From positions 1-41,229 of the IMG/VR virus record IMGVR_UViG_3300020122_000290: a stretch of DNA of 41,229 nucleotides. One strand, written 5' to 3'. Below the pieces are notes generated by a model that was not told where the DNA came from, made no database searches, and saw nothing but the letters and a program-made list of their open reading frames with translations. Both the position numbers and the translations under genes were made by a program. Of this stretch, positions 23,939 through 32,678 are shown piece after piece; position 1 is the stretch's first letter; every line of letters starts with the position of its first letter. This DNA is from a virus.

Positions 23939-25171
23939 TTACATGCGGGCCCTGGCTTCCGCCATGTTGGCCGCGATCTCCTCCCTCAGCGTTCGGTCCT
24001 CGGGTGCCTTGGGCGTGGAGCTACCACTGCCGCCACGCACCGAACCTCCGCGAGAGCGCGCCACGTTTGCTCGCTGGCGCCTATCGGCCTCGGCCCTCTG
24101 ACCTTGCGTGCGCTCCTGGTCGAGGATCGCGCGGATGTCAGGGCGGGCGTGAATGGCCTGGTCGTACGCTTCCTCCAGAGTCGCTGCCAGACCTTGCGCG
24201 AGGAGAACCGTCATGTGGTCCCTCACGTGGTCAAAAAAGCGCGACTCGGGCTTCGACCGGAAGGCGTCGATCTCGGTCATCACCTGCTGCTCCATCTGCG
24301 CCTCGACCGCGCGCGCTTCCTGTTGCTGCCGAGCTGCCAGGGACTCCTGTTGCTGACGGAACCCACCCAACCATCGGGTGAGCTCGACGAGCTCGGGAGG
24401 TACTGCTGGCTGGGCTGGTGGAGCGCCAGGTGTAGTCGCGCCGTTGCCGGGCGCAGGAGAAGGCCCCGGCTGGACACCAGCCAGGGCGCGATAATCAATG
24501 CCCTGTCGAGCGGCGATCTGGCGAAGCATGCCGATGCGCTCAGACATGGGCGCGGTCTGCAGGAACCGCATCACCTGCAGCACGTCCTCGAAGTACTTGA
24601 TCGGGTGCACGCCGCCCTGCCCGATGACGTCGCGGTACTGATTCGCGATGTGCACGAAGCCGCGGCCGACCTGGCGCTCGCCGTCCTGGGCGGTGACGAT
24701 GCGGTGGATGTCGGTCTCGCGCCGGCTGATCTCGCCGCGGATCTCCGGCGGCAGCTTCGCCCACTGCGCCTTGGCGCTCTGGCTCCAGCCCTGCGGGGCT
24801 ACATCGACCGATGGCGGAGTAGCTTGAGCTCCTTCGCCGGGCACCGGCGCGGCACCTGGTGCAGGCGCGGCCGGGGCACCGCCGGGAGGCTGCTGACCGT
24901 CGGCGGGCGGCTGCGCGCTGCGTGCACCAGCATCCGCTCCAGCTCGTCCACCACCCGCCGGATCCTCGCCAGCGCGTCGTCCCTGGAAACGTCCCCTGCC
25001 ATCACGAGGCGCAGCGCCCTCACCGCCGCCGCGTTCCGGCGCTGTCGGCTCCTCGCCTGCGCGTTCGAGTACTTCATCGCGTGCCTCCAGCAGGCTCTCG
25101 CGCACCGTTGGTTCGTGTTCGGATTCGAGCTCCTCGTCATCGATGACGGGGGCAGCAGCGGCTCGTGGCAT
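23939..25171 (-). CDS. Scaffolding protein, 410 aa
   Basis: Acidic N-terminus (IDDEELESEHEPTVRESLLE), a disordered Pro/Gly/Ala region at about 45-120, then the segment PQGWSQSAKAQWAKLPPEIR with SRRETDIHRIVTAQDGER that is characteristic of phage scaffolds. A second Pro-rich linker (about 232-258) precedes a helical C-terminus rich in Gln/Glu/Arg with a basic end (RRQRANVARSRGG) suitable for coat binding. Order portal - (two small genes) - scaffold - coat is canonical. Confidence 0.85.
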   Translation of the reverse strand: MPRAAAAPVIDDEELESEHEPTVRESLLEARDEVLERAGEEPTAPERGGGEGAAPRDGRGRFQGRRAGEDPAGGGRAGADAGARSAQPPADGQQPPGGAPAAPAPGAAPVPGEGAQATPPSVDVAPQGWSQSAKAQWAKLPPEIRGEISRRETDIHRIVTAQDGERQVGRGFVHIANQYRDVIGQGGVHPIKYFEDVLQVMRFLQTAPMSERIGMLRQIAARQGIDYRALAGVQPGPSPAPGNGATTPGAPPAQPAVPPELVELTRWLGGFRQQQESLAARQQQEARAVEAQMEQQVMTEIDAFRSKPESRFFDHVRDHMTVLLAQGLAATLEEAYDQAIHARPDIRAILDQERTQGQRAEADRRQRANVARSRGGSVRGGSGSSTPKAPEDRTLREEIAANMAEARARM

Positions 25172-25182
25172 GGGTCAGTCCC

Positions 25183-25572
25183 TCAAGTCGTTCTACGAAG
25201 GGTCGCGAGCGGCACCCTCTGGCGCAGCACGCGGCGGATGGTCTCACGGCGCTCGATGACGTACTCGCGTGTCTTCGGCGGCGGCACAAAGGGCAGGCGC
25301 CCGGCGGGCAGCTTCTTGTCGGCGGCCTCGTGCAAGCCGTTGCGCGCCAGGAACTCGCGGTGCTCGCGGCGCGATGTTATCGGTTTGCCCGCACGATCCC
25401 CGGCCACCGCGATGTACGGGCGGATGTCCGGCTGCCCCATCGGCGCGGTGAAGATTCCGCGCACCGCGATCGCGCCGCACTTGCACTGCGCCGGGTCGTT
25501 GCGGTTGGCGATCGGGCGCACCTCATCGAAGCGGCGCCGACACTTGGCGCACTCGAACTCGTACGTCGGCAT
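25183..25572 (-). CDS. FmdB-type zinc-ribbon protein, 129 aa
   Basis: Start ATG 25572 overlaps the preceding stop by one base. The opening MPTYEFECAKCRRRFDEV followed by CKCGAIAVRG is the FmdB-type zinc ribbon (Cys-x2-Cys ... Cys-x-Cys). The rest is basic (SRREHREFLARNG; REYVIERRETIRRVL). Phage homologues sit between portal and scaffold; the role there is unknown. A regulatory function known for the name-giving family should not be transferred. Confidence 0.8.
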   Translation of the reverse strand: MPTYEFECAKCRRRFDEVRPIANRNDPAQCKCGAIAVRGIFTAPMGQPDIRPYIAVAGDRAGKPITSRREHREFLARNGLHEAADKKLPAGRLPFVPPPKTREYVIERRETIRRVLRQRVPLATLRRTT

Positions 25573-25748
25573 CAGTGCAGGGTCAGGCCGTGGCTCGCGA
25601 CGTAGTTGTAGATCGTCACCAGGGCGGCGAGGCCGAGGATGACGAGCACGACGGTCTTGATCGGCTCCGGCACCGCCAGGCGGCCGATGCCCCACCACAC
25701 CAAGGCGAACGCGGCGAGGATGATGAAAATCAGGACGAGCGTAATCAT
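25572..25748 (-). CDS. Small two-span membrane protein, 58 aa
   Basis: ATG 25748 overlaps the portal stop by 4 bases, and the stop overlaps the zinc-ribbon start by one (TGATG), so it fits its slot exactly. Two hydrophobic helices (residues about 2-20 TLVLIFIILAAFALVWWGI and 30-49 IKTVVLVILGLAALVTIYNY) are joined by a short loop with charges. Size and topology are holin-like, but the location in the head module argues against the main lysis function. Function unknown. Confidence 0.75.
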   Translation of the reverse strand: MITLVLIFIILAAFALVWWGIGRLAVPEPIKTVVLVILGLAALVTIYNYVASHGLTLH

Positions 25749-28357
25749 GCGTGTGCTCCTTTACCGTTCTTGGGCTTCTGCTGCGCCTTGGAGTTGGCCA
25801 CGAGGCGCGTGTTGGCGCGCTCGCTCGTGCCCTCGCGCGTGGCATGGGTGAGCTCGCGGCTCTGCTGGGCGGCCTCGAAGTGTGACTTCAGCCGCAACAT
25901 GCGCTCCTCGTGTGCCGCCTCGAACTCGGTCTTCTGCGCCTCGAACGACAGCTCCATCTCCTTGAGGTGCGTCTGCACCGCGGCATCCAGGCGCGCCTTC
26001 ATGCTGGCGACGCGCTCATCGAGCGCGGCCTGCTCGCGGGCCTGCATCGCCTGGGCCTGCTGCTCGGCGGTGTTGCGCTGCGTCTCCGCGGCGATCTCCG
26101 CCTGGCGGCTCTGCGCCTCGATCTGGGACTGGCCCGCGGCGATCTTGAGCTTCGTGTCCGCTTCCAGCTGCGCCTTCTGTGCCTCCGGGTCGGGCTTGGG
26201 CTGCTTCGAGCTCTGCTCCAGGGCGTGCATCATGTCCTCGAACGTCTGCTCGACCGAGCGCGCGGTGGTGAAGCCGCGCACGACGAACATGAGGAGCTCG
26301 GCGAGCATCGGCACGATCGCCGGGTTCTGCGACCCGGCCTCCATCGCCTGGGACATGTAGCCCCCGACCGCGGTCATGAGCTCGATGCGGCTCTGCTTCT
26401 CCGCGTCCTCGTCCATGCGGATGGTCGAGTCGGTCTCGATGTCGAGCTTGAACTCGCGGATCACCGGGTTCTTGAGCAGCGCCTCGACGTCCTCCCAGGT
26501 CGGCAGCTCCAGGAGCTGCATCTTGTCCGGCGAGAGCGGGGCCTGGCCGGGCGCGGGCGTCTGCGGCGTCGCGGGTGCGGCGGCGTTCATGCCGCCACCC
26601 ATCGGGGGTGCTACCGGAGGCTGTCCAGGAGCGCCTGGAGGCGGCGCACCAGGCGACGGTGCTGGTGCCGCGCCAGGCGTGCCCGCAGGCGCGCCAGGGT
26701 GGGGCGCGGTGTCGCCGGGGGCACCTGGAGCGCCTGGGGCCGGAGGCTGGCCGGGAGGTCCGGGTGGCGGTGCAGCGGCTTGCTGCTGGGCGAGCTGGAA
26801 CTGGAGCTGCTGCTTCTCGGGCGCCGTGAGGAGCTTGACACCGCTGATCGCCTTCAAGGTGTTGATGTCGTACTTGGCGATGATCTCGCCGATGATGTGC
26901 ACCTGGTCGCGGCAGAACCGCTGCACGTCCTGCTGCGCGTCCTGGATGCGCAGCACCGAGAAACGCCCCTTGATCTGCTGCGCGGTCGCGGTCTCATCCG
27001 GGTCGGTCATGCCGCGCACGATGTCGGCGATGCCGGTGAGCTGGTAGATGTCGTCGATCACCGCCGAGCGCTGGTCGCGCAGGAAGCCGAGCGTCTCGGC
27101 GATCTCCCCCATGGGCAGGAGCTCGAAGCTGCCCTTCAGCCCGCCCTTCTCCTTGAGCGCCGCCCAGCCGTTGACCGGCACGAGCTGATTCTCCGTGCCC
27201 TCCGCGAGCAACCGGTCGAGGCCCTCGGCCGAGGTGTCGCGCACACCCGCCACTTTCAACGCCTTGGTGATGGAGGTGATGCGGCTGGAGAGCTCGTCGA
27301 CCTCGTTCGCCTGGTCCTGGTAGTGGACGATGTTGGGCGTGGGGATGAGGTCATCGTTCGCCAGGTTCGCCAAGAGCGGCGCCGGGCACGGGAAGAAGTC
27401 CTTCAGCTGCTCATCGTCGCCGCGCTCATCGAGCACGCGCGGGTAGTTCTTCACCAGCCAGATGCGCTTGCGCTTGTGCTTGTCGTGGATCTCGTAGACC
27501 ACGGCCTTTTTGCGCGTGATCGGGATCTTCACGTCCGAGAGCTGCCGCGGGGAGTAGTCGAGCGGGATCTGCATCACCTGGCTCTTGGTGAGGCGCCCGC
27601 CGGGCTTCACGAAGCGCTCCAGGAGCTCCTCGCGGTCGAGGTACACCTTGCGCCAGACCCCATTCACCTCGTCCCAGGTGCGCGCCCAGGTGTGCCCGAA
27701 GTCCTCCCAGTTCACAAAGTCGATCTTCGTCTCTTCGTGCTCGATGAGGTCCTCGTCCCCCTCCGAGTCCGCGTCATTGGTGGTGCCGGCGCCCTGCGTC
27801 GCGAGCTCGTCCGCCGGTGCGTGCGGGGCCTGGACGTCATCCGCGGTCGGGCCGCCCATCATCGGGCCGGAGCTCGTGTCGGCCGTCACCGAGCGATCGT
27901 CGCCGTCCTCGGGCGTGTCCCGGGCGGGCTTGTGCGCGAAGTGCGGCACGTAGCGGATCCAGGTGGTGCCGCGGCCGACGAGCTCGAAGTCCAGGATCGC
28001 CTGGCGGTTCAGCCGCATGGTGTCGTTGACCGCATCGAGCGTGTACTGGATCGCGCGCTCCAGGATCTCGGAGGTCACCCGGCCGATGGGGTCGCGGTCA
28101 CGGAAGCGGCGCTCGACGACCGCCTTGGGGTTGCGCGCGTAGAGCGCGGCCATGCGGATCTGCACGTTCGCCCAGAAGAGGTTGAAGCGGGTGATCGCCT
28201 CCTCGCGTGGCGTGCGCTCGTCCTTGTAGCGTTTCTTGATCTTGCGCCCGCGGCGCAGCCACTTGTCGGTGAGGCGCTCGTAGTCCTCGATCTCCGCCTT
28301 CCACTTGCGGACGGTGGGCTCTTCCAGCCCACCCATCATGCGGATCTGGTCAGCCAT
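25745..28357 (-). CDS. Portal protein (P22-like), 870 aa
   Basis: N-terminal half has portal features: RKWKAEIEDYERLTDKWLRR, FNLFWANVQIRMAALYARNP at 58-77, WIRYVPHF, FVNWEDFGHTWARTWDEV, GLKGSFELLPMGEIAETLGF, ITDIVRGMTDPDETATAQ-type lipped segment. About residues 525-620 are a long disordered Pro/Gly/Ala linker, then a second folded stretch (LPTWEDVEALLKNPVIREFK) and a ~170-residue Ala/Glu/Gln coiled coil to the end, as a barrel-type C-terminus. P22 portal has 725 residues. It forms the dodecameric packaging vertex. ATG 28357 overlaps the previous stop by one base. Confidence 0.9.
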   Translation of the reverse strand: MADQIRMMGGLEEPTVRKWKAEIEDYERLTDKWLRRGRKIKKRYKDERTPREEAITRFNLFWANVQIRMAALYARNPKAVVERRFRDRDPIGRVTSEILERAIQYTLDAVNDTMRLNRQAILDFELVGRGTTWIRYVPHFAHKPARDTPEDGDDRSVTADTSSGPMMGGPTADDVQAPHAPADELATQGAGTTNDADSEGDEDLIEHEETKIDFVNWEDFGHTWARTWDEVNGVWRKVYLDREELLERFVKPGGRLTKSQVMQIPLDYSPRQLSDVKIPITRKKAVVYEIHDKHKRKRIWLVKNYPRVLDERGDDEQLKDFFPCPAPLLANLANDDLIPTPNIVHYQDQANEVDELSSRITSITKALKVAGVRDTSAEGLDRLLAEGTENQLVPVNGWAALKEKGGLKGSFELLPMGEIAETLGFLRDQRSAVIDDIYQLTGIADIVRGMTDPDETATAQQIKGRFSVLRIQDAQQDVQRFCRDQVHIIGEIIAKYDINTLKAISGVKLLTAPEKQQLQFQLAQQQAAAPPPGPPGQPPAPGAPGAPGDTAPHPGAPAGTPGAAPAPSPGAPPPGAPGQPPVAPPMGGGMNAAAPATPQTPAPGQAPLSPDKMQLLELPTWEDVEALLKNPVIREFKLDIETDSTIRMDEDAEKQSRIELMTAVGGYMSQAMEAGSQNPAIVPMLAELLMFVVRGFTTARSVEQTFEDMMHALEQSSKQPKPDPEAQKAQLEADTKLKIAAGQSQIEAQSRQAEIAAETQRNTAEQQAQAMQAREQAALDERVASMKARLDAAVQTHLKEMELSFEAQKTEFEAAHEERMLRLKSHFEAAQQSRELTHATREGTSERANTRLVANSKAQQKPKNGKGAHA

Positions 28358-28626
28358 CAGACGACGACGAACGTGACCTGGGCGCCCACGTTCACGGCAA
28401 GCCCATTGAGCAGGTCAACCGGGAAGGCGTTCCAGCCGACCGCGCACGCGCTCAGGCTGACGATCTGGTTCAGGCCGCCGGTCGTGCTGTCATCGTAGAG
28501 CACGATCGTCGTGGTGGCCGGGGCGTAGAACCCGAGCAGCTGCCCCGAGCGCGCGAGCACGCTCTTGATCGAGCCCGTGGCCGGGGTAACGGGGCGGCCG
28601 ACGGACAGGGCGCCAGGTGCAGGCAT
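28357..28626 (-). CDS. Small beta-rich structural protein, 89 aa
   Basis: ATG 28626 with SD AAGGAGA inside the end of the previous gene. The sequence SGQLLGFYAPATTTIVLYDD ... VGWNAFPVDLLNGLAVNVG is a compact beta fold with a short length, repeatedly seen among small head or fibre proteins. I expect a virion component such as a decoration or head completion factor; no specific assignment. Confidence 0.65.
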   Translation of the reverse strand: MPAPGALSVGRPVTPATGSIKSVLARSGQLLGFYAPATTTIVLYDDSTTGGLNQIVSLSACAVGWNAFPVDLLNGLAVNVGAQVTFVVV

Positions 28627-28627
28627 T

Positions 28628-28834
28628 TCACTTCTCCTTGGGCGGCGCGAGCAACGCGTCCGCGGTGTGTCGAATCGTCCAGCCCTTGGGCAGCGCCTTG
28701 ACGACCTGGCGCGCGCGCTTCAAGCCGAACACGGTCTGCGCGCCCTCACTGTGGCGCACGTAGGTGCCGTCGCGCGCGAAGCGCACGATCTGCCACTGCA
28801 CCAGGTGCGGCTCAAAGCTAGCGGGCTCCGCCAC
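28628..28834 (-). CDS. Small protein of unknown function, 68 aa
   Basis: I chose GTG 28834 (AEPASFEPHLVQW) because GAGG lies 9 bases upstream; the frame upstream of it overlaps the next gene and looks like shadow. Residues include WQIVRFARDGTYVRHSEG and ARQVVKALPKGWTIRHT, a small alpha/beta fold with a basic character. It lies between portal-side and terminase-side genes. No family recognised. Confidence 0.6.
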   Translation of the reverse strand: MAEPASFEPHLVQWQIVRFARDGTYVRHSEGAQTVFGLKRARQVVKALPKGWTIRHTADALLAPPKEK

Positions 28835-28988
28835 GCTGCGCGGCCTCGTGCGCGGTGCCGGGGATCGCCTTGGCCGGCGGGACATTGTTCTCGGGCAGGT
28901 GACCGCCCTGGGCTTCATTCACGCGTTGCATCTCCACCTCCACCATTCCCGGGCGCGCCCAGGTCGGCTCGATTGGGTCATCGGTCAT
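28818..28988 (-). CDS. Small acidic/hydrophilic protein, 56 aa
   Basis: ATG 28988 (TDDPIEPTWARPGMVEVEMQ) starts one base after the stop of the fibre-like gene; the end overlaps the next gene by 17 bases. Hydrophilic and probably partly disordered (VNEAQGGHLPENNVPP). Not recognised; the overlap pattern argues for a real coupled gene. Confidence 0.6.
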   Translation of the reverse strand: MTDDPIEPTWARPGMVEVEMQRVNEAQGGHLPENNVPPAKAIPGTAHEAAQRGGAR

Positions 28989-28989
28989 G

Positions 28990-29652
28990 TCAGATCGCCT
29001 GTGTGAGCTGCAGGTAGCTGCCGGCCGTAAAGTGCGTCGGGTTCGCGCTGACACCGTGCTGCGCGGCCAGGAAGCCGAATGTGCCGGGCCCGCTGAAGGT
29101 CACAAAGCCTTGCACGCGCCAGGGGTTCGGATTGCCGATGCCCGTGGTCACCCCCGCGAAGTCCCAGGTCGTCATCGCCAGGACGATCGAGGATATGTCG
29201 GTGAAGGTGCCATTAATGAGCCCGTTGCCGTTCACCGCGAACGCGCTCACCGGCGCGCTCCCGGCGTTCATGTTCCACTTGGCGCCCCCGGTGCCGGCCG
29301 TGGGCTCGTACACCATCAGCAGCGCATCGATCAGGTAGGTGCCCGGGCCTGGCACCGTCACGATCGGCATGTTGCCGCTCGTGTTGCCCGCATTCGCCAG
29401 CGTCGTCGAGCTGGTGTAGATGCAGTCGGCGGTGAGGACGTTGATGATCGCCGAGCCGACGCCGCCCCCGCTCACCGGCACCGCCCAGGTGCCATCCGCG
29501 CGCAGGAACTGCGTCGTGCCCCCGGGGCTGGCCGGCACCGCGCCACTCGCGCCACCGAACACGGAGATCAGCGGCGTCAGGATCGCCTGCTGCTCGCTCT
29601 GCGGCGCGCCGTACTGGAACGCGGCGCGCACCAGGTCCGCGAACGTGCCCAC
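28990..29652 (-). CDS. Fibre-like virion protein, 220 aa
   Basis: GTG 29652 starts one base after the terminase stop. Residues 44-57 (GGTTQFLRADGTWA) are the short repeat module common in phage fibres and baseplate-attached proteins. The C-terminal 150 residues are beta-rich with a jelly-roll-like pattern (YLIDALLMVYEPTAG, RVQGFVTFSGPGTFGFL) and end in a typical GSYLQLTQ. Position between terminase and portal suggests a head fibre or decoration protein rather than the main receptor-binding fibre. Confidence 0.7.
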   Translation of the reverse strand: MGTFADLVRAAFQYGAPQSEQQAILTPLISVFGGASGAVPASPGGTTQFLRADGTWAVPVSGGGVGSAIINVLTADCIYTSSTTLANAGNTSGNMPIVTVPGPGTYLIDALLMVYEPTAGTGGAKWNMNAGSAPVSAFAVNGNGLINGTFTDISSIVLAMTTWDFAGVTTGIGNPNPWRVQGFVTFSGPGTFGFLAAQHGVSANPTHFTAGSYLQLTQAI

Positions 29653-29653
29653 G

Positions 29654-31162
29654 CTAGAGCCGCTCCAGGGCGCGCGGCTTCACGCCGCTGTCGCTCGGGA
29701 AGAACACCTCGTCCGCGGTCACCTCGTGCAGGAACTTCGGCCGCGTCACCTTCGGGGGCTCGGCGGGCATGTCCCAGGACTGGCTCACGATCTCGTACGC
29801 ATCGGCCGGGTGCGAGCTCCAGTCATGGTGGGGCTTCTCCTTCAGCTGCCGCAGCTTCTCGTCCCACTCGTAGTGGTAGCTCTCCAGCGCCTCGATGCCG
29901 CGCGCGCACCGCACCGCATCGAACGTGCAGTACTCCAGGCTCTTCCTGGCGGTCGCGATCTGGTCGCGCTGGTTCACCTGCCCCAGCACCTCCAGCGTGA
30001 TGCCAAAGTCGTACATCTGGTCGCCGAAGCTGCGCCCGTTGGCCGCGATCGTGTGGTGCGCCGCATCGTGCGGGGCGAAGTGCCGACCATACACGTAGGC
30101 CTGGCGGTGCTCGTGCCCCTCGTAGTCACCCTCGAAGTCCCAGCGCTTGCTGCCCTCGCGCACCTTGATGCGCTTGCCGGTGAGGATCTCCGCGTAGTGC
30201 TGCGCGCCCTGGCCGCTCGTGGTGTAGAAGTCCACCAGGCGCACCTCCGGGCCCGGTAGCAGCTGGTACCACCAGATCGCCGTGTGGTCCGCGTAGCCGA
30301 TGTCCCAGGCGGTGTGGATCTCGTACCCGGGCACCGGCGGGAAGGCGCCGATGCGCTGCGCGCGCTCCAGGGCACGCATCCAGGGGGCGTAGATCGCGCC
30401 CAGCACCGCTGCGTCAAAGCTGCAGTAGTACTCTTGCTGGATCCAGGCGGCGCCTAGATCCGGTCCGTACTCCGCCTGCTTCTCAGCCAGTTCGTTGGCA
30501 ATCTCCTCCGCGGTGAAGACGCCGGTTTGCTCGACCGTGAGGAGCTCGTAGAACCAGGTCTCGCTCCGGGACTTGGCCAGGCGCGCGGTGTTGAACCCGT
30601 GGTTGCGTCCGCGCGGGGTGTACAGGAAGAGCGCCCAGCCGTCGTTCTCCAGGAGGATCGGGCTGATGTACGCCCAGCTGGCAGGGTCAGCGAGTGACCA
30701 TTCGGAGAAGACCACACCCACCGGTGGAGAACCCACGAGGGCGTTGTAGTTGTCACTGCCCACCACCTGCCAGATCGAGCCGCACGCGAGCTCGATCATC
30801 ATCTCGTTGTTGCGCGTGCGCTTGCGCATCCCCGGCGGGAACGCCTCGTCGATGCGGCGCTTGCCCGTGTGCGGGTTGACCGCCTCCCAGATCGCCTTCC
30901 TGGCCTGCTCCGCCTGCGGGAGCATGTGCCAGTAGTTGCCGATGCGCTTGTGCGCGGCCTTGCACGTCCAGCGCAGCGCGATGTCGTCCTTGCCGGCACG
31001 CCGGTGCCACACCGCACACGCCCGCTTGCCTCCGGCCTCCAGGTAGCGCCACAGGTTGTCCTGGTGCGGCTGGCAGTACCAGCTGCCGAAGGCGCGGACC
31101 TTAGTGCGCGGTCGGCGCGGGCGGCTTGCGCTCGTAGCCAGCCGGACGTTGGGTCGGGTCAT
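29654..31162 (-). CDS. terL: Terminase large subunit, 502 aa
   Basis: ATPase motifs: HRRAGKDD at residues 53-60 (Walker A-like deviant P-loop), VGVVFSEW at 148-155 (Walker B with catalytic Glu), YTPRGRNHG at 181-189 (coupling motif). Nuclease domain: AWDIGYADHTAIW with Asp287 as metal ligand, and later acidic residues near SSHPADAYEI. It cuts and pumps DNA through the portal. ATG 31162 lies 62 bases inside the small-subunit gene; no better start is seen downstream. Walker A with Asp in place of Thr/Ser at the usual KT/KS position is a variant that deserves note. Confidence 0.9.
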   Translation of the reverse strand: MTRPNVRLATSASRPRRPRTKVRAFGSWYCQPHQDNLWRYLEAGGKRACAVWHRRAGKDDIALRWTCKAAHKRIGNYWHMLPQAEQARKAIWEAVNPHTGKRRIDEAFPPGMRKRTRNNEMMIELACGSIWQVVGSDNYNALVGSPPVGVVFSEWSLADPASWAYISPILLENDGWALFLYTPRGRNHGFNTARLAKSRSETWFYELLTVEQTGVFTAEEIANELAEKQAEYGPDLGAAWIQQEYYCSFDAAVLGAIYAPWMRALERAQRIGAFPPVPGYEIHTAWDIGYADHTAIWWYQLLPGPEVRLVDFYTTSGQGAQHYAEILTGKRIKVREGSKRWDFEGDYEGHEHRQAYVYGRHFAPHDAAHHTIAANGRSFGDQMYDFGITLEVLGQVNQRDQIATARKSLEYCTFDAVRCARGIEALESYHYEWDEKLRQLKEKPHHDWSSHPADAYEIVSQSWDMPAEPPKVTRPKFLHEVTADEVFFPSDSGVKPRALERL

Positions 31163-31568
31163 CGAACGAGTACATCACGTCGCCCGTGACATCGTGCTCG
31201 ATCTTGTCGCGCCACTCCTCGCGGCGCCGGTTCTTCAGCCAGAAGATCTGCGCGGTCACATCCGGCGGCACGTGCTCGGTGGTGGCCACGCGGGTCACCA
31301 GGCCGTCCTTGGAGCAGAAGATCTTCTCGCTCTCGAACGAGTAGCCCACGGCGCGCTCGTAGAGGCAGCGCTCCACCCGGTCATCCGCGACACTCGTGCC
31401 CGCGTTTAGGGCGTCTGAGAATGGCCGGTAGGCCAGTGTCCAGCGGTACAGGGTGTCGCGGCAGATCTGCAGCACCTCCGCGATCTCCGCCCGGGTCATG
31501 CCGCGCATGGCGCACTTGCGTGCGATCTTCGCGTACACCGGGTCGTACTTGGTCGGTCGTCCAGCCAT
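31101..31568 (-). CDS. terS: Terminase small subunit, 155 aa
   Basis: Begins AGRPTKYDPVYAKIARKCAM, followed by an HTH (TRAEIAEVLQICRDTLYRW, residues 25-43), a mid region VERCLYERAVGYSF, and PPDVTAQIFWLKNRRREEWR at 102-121, all typical of phage small terminases of this type. It recognises the packaging site and recruits the large subunit. SD AGGGG ahead of ATG 31568. The last 62 bases overlap the large subunit start. Confidence 0.88.
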   Translation of the reverse strand: MAGRPTKYDPVYAKIARKCAMRGMTRAEIAEVLQICRDTLYRWTLAYRPFSDALNAGTSVADDRVERCLYERAVGYSFESEKIFCSKDGLVTRVATTEHVPPDVTAQIFWLKNRRREEWRDKIEHDVTGDVMYSFDDPTQRPAGYERKPPAPTAH

Positions 31569-31624
31569 CGACAGTCCCCTTTGCTCCCCACGTCTGAGGT
31601 GGGCGAAGCCGTAATCGAATCAGA

Positions 31625-32056
31625 TCAGGCCGACAGGTCCGCGGCCCAGGTCTCCACCCCGCTGATGATGCCCATGTACGTGAACTGGGCCTGCTTGTTG
31701 TTGGCCACGCTGAAGCCCACGCCCGCACCGGCGCCCTGCACCTTGCCGGTGGAGGCGTTCGGGTAGACCAGGACAGCGTTGCCGCCCTGGTTGTTCACCT
31801 GGAAGGAGTCCCCGGGGCTGATGGTGCCGCCGGAGGCGTTGTCGATGCCGCGGGGCAGCACGTAGCCGGTGCCCGAGCCGACACTCGTGCCCGCGAGCAG
31901 CATCATGTCGGAGGGGATCGCCTTGGAGTTGGCCTGGGTGGTGCCGGACGGTGCGTTCGCATCCGTGCTCAGCGTGACGAGGATCGGCGTGCCCATGAGC
32001 GCGTTGGCCTGCTGGGCAGGCGTGCCGGCGGCCATGGCGGCGGAGCGGATTGGCAT
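31625..32056 (-). CDS. Small beta-rich head/decoration protein, 143 aa
   Basis: Start ATG 32056 with SD AGGGAGA; the open frame upstream is shadow of the next gene. The C-terminal half FQVNNQGGNAVLVYPNAS ... VGFSVANNKQAQF is a widespread phage structural motif (strand-Asn-Gly-strand with VYP). N-terminus is Ala/Ser/Thr-rich. Likely a surface protein of the head or a neck component. Between its stop and the small terminase there are 56 bases with a weak hairpin (CCCAC/GTGGG) and the next SD. Confidence 0.7.
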   Translation of the reverse strand: MPIRSAAMAAGTPAQQANALMGTPILVTLSTDANAPSGTTQANSKAIPSDMMLLAGTSVGSGTGYVLPRGIDNASGGTISPGDSFQVNNQGGNAVLVYPNASTGKVQGAGAGVGFSVANNKQAQFTYMGIISGVETWAADLSA

Positions 32057-32090
32057 CGAGATCTCCCTGGGTGAGGTGAGCGCCAGGCGC

Positions 32091-32477
32091 TCAGTACATG
32101 TTCGACTTGCTGCCCTTGCGCTCCCCGAAGGCCTTGGCGGTCCCCGCGAGCTTCTCCATCTTGCCGGCGCCGCGCGTGAACCAGGCGGAGCGCGGACCCA
32201 TCGTGCCGCCGCTCTTGCCCTGGAGGCGCTTGGCGTTGTGGGCGTGCCCGCTGTTACCGATGTTGCGGTTGCCGACGGGCTTGTTCGGCATCGCCTTGCC
32301 GCCCTTGATGCCGCCCGTGCCCGATCCCAGCGAGGTGCGGATCGCACCAGGCATGCCGGGCATCGTGGAGCCGGACTTGAGGTAGTTCGAGCGGGTGCGC
32401 GGTTCGGCGACCTTGCCCTTCTGGCTGGTGCGTGAGGTGGTTGCCATCGTGTCGCCACGGGTGAAGCGGGCTGCCAT
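32091..32477 (-). CDS. Basic small phage protein, 128 aa
   Basis: ATG 32477 overlaps the preceding stop (TAATG), SD AGGAGA. Very rich in Lys, Arg, Gly, Ser and Thr (TSRTSQKGKVAEPRTRSNY; AKAFGERKGSKSNMY) with no hydrophobic core, so probably disordered and nucleic-acid or capsid binding. An inner ATG eleven codons downstream is an alternative start. One of three consecutive small basic genes at the start of the late operon. Confidence 0.65.
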   Translation of the reverse strand: MAARFTRGDTMATTSRTSQKGKVAEPRTRSNYLKSGSTMPGMPGAIRTSLGSGTGGIKGGKAMPNKPVGNRNIGNSGHAHNAKRLQGKSGGTMGPRSAWFTRGAGKMEKLAGTAKAFGERKGSKSNMY

Positions 32478-32677
32478 TAGCGTGATCTCCTGAAGGTGCC
32501 GGCGCCGTAGCGCTCGTGGCGGGTTTTCGCTTTGCCCTTGAGCGACTCCATCTTGCCGGTCACCGGGGCACTCGGGTGAGCGGCGTTGTAGATCCGGGCG
32601 GCGTGGCTCTTCGCGTCCTTGAGGTCCATGCCACCGCTGGCGAGCTTGTCGCGGATCGCTTCGTACTGCTTGGGCAT
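32477..32677 (-). CDS. Small basic protein, 66 aa
   Basis: Start ATG 32677 with SD GGGGGAAG. Helical N-terminus (KQYEAIRDKLASGGMDLKDA) and AARIYNAAHP, followed by a basic tail (KGKAKTRHERYGAG). Small Lys-rich proteins with this KSHAARIYNA pattern are frequent near phage head genes; role unknown. Stop coupled to the next ATG. Confidence 0.7.
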   Translation of the reverse strand: MPKQYEAIRDKLASGGMDLKDAKSHAARIYNAAHPSAPVTGKMESLKGKAKTRHERYGAGTFRRSR

Positions 32678-32678
32678 C

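Noticed and set aside
25910-28498. Plus-strand open frame of 862 codons opposite the portal gene
   Set aside because: Antisense shadow of the portal gene; dominated by Arg, Leu, Val, Asp with no motif.
31569-31624. Hairpin CCCAC-GTCTGAG-GTGGG between a head protein and small terminase as terminator
   Set aside because: Only 5 bp and no T-run; downstream genes belong to the same late operon.
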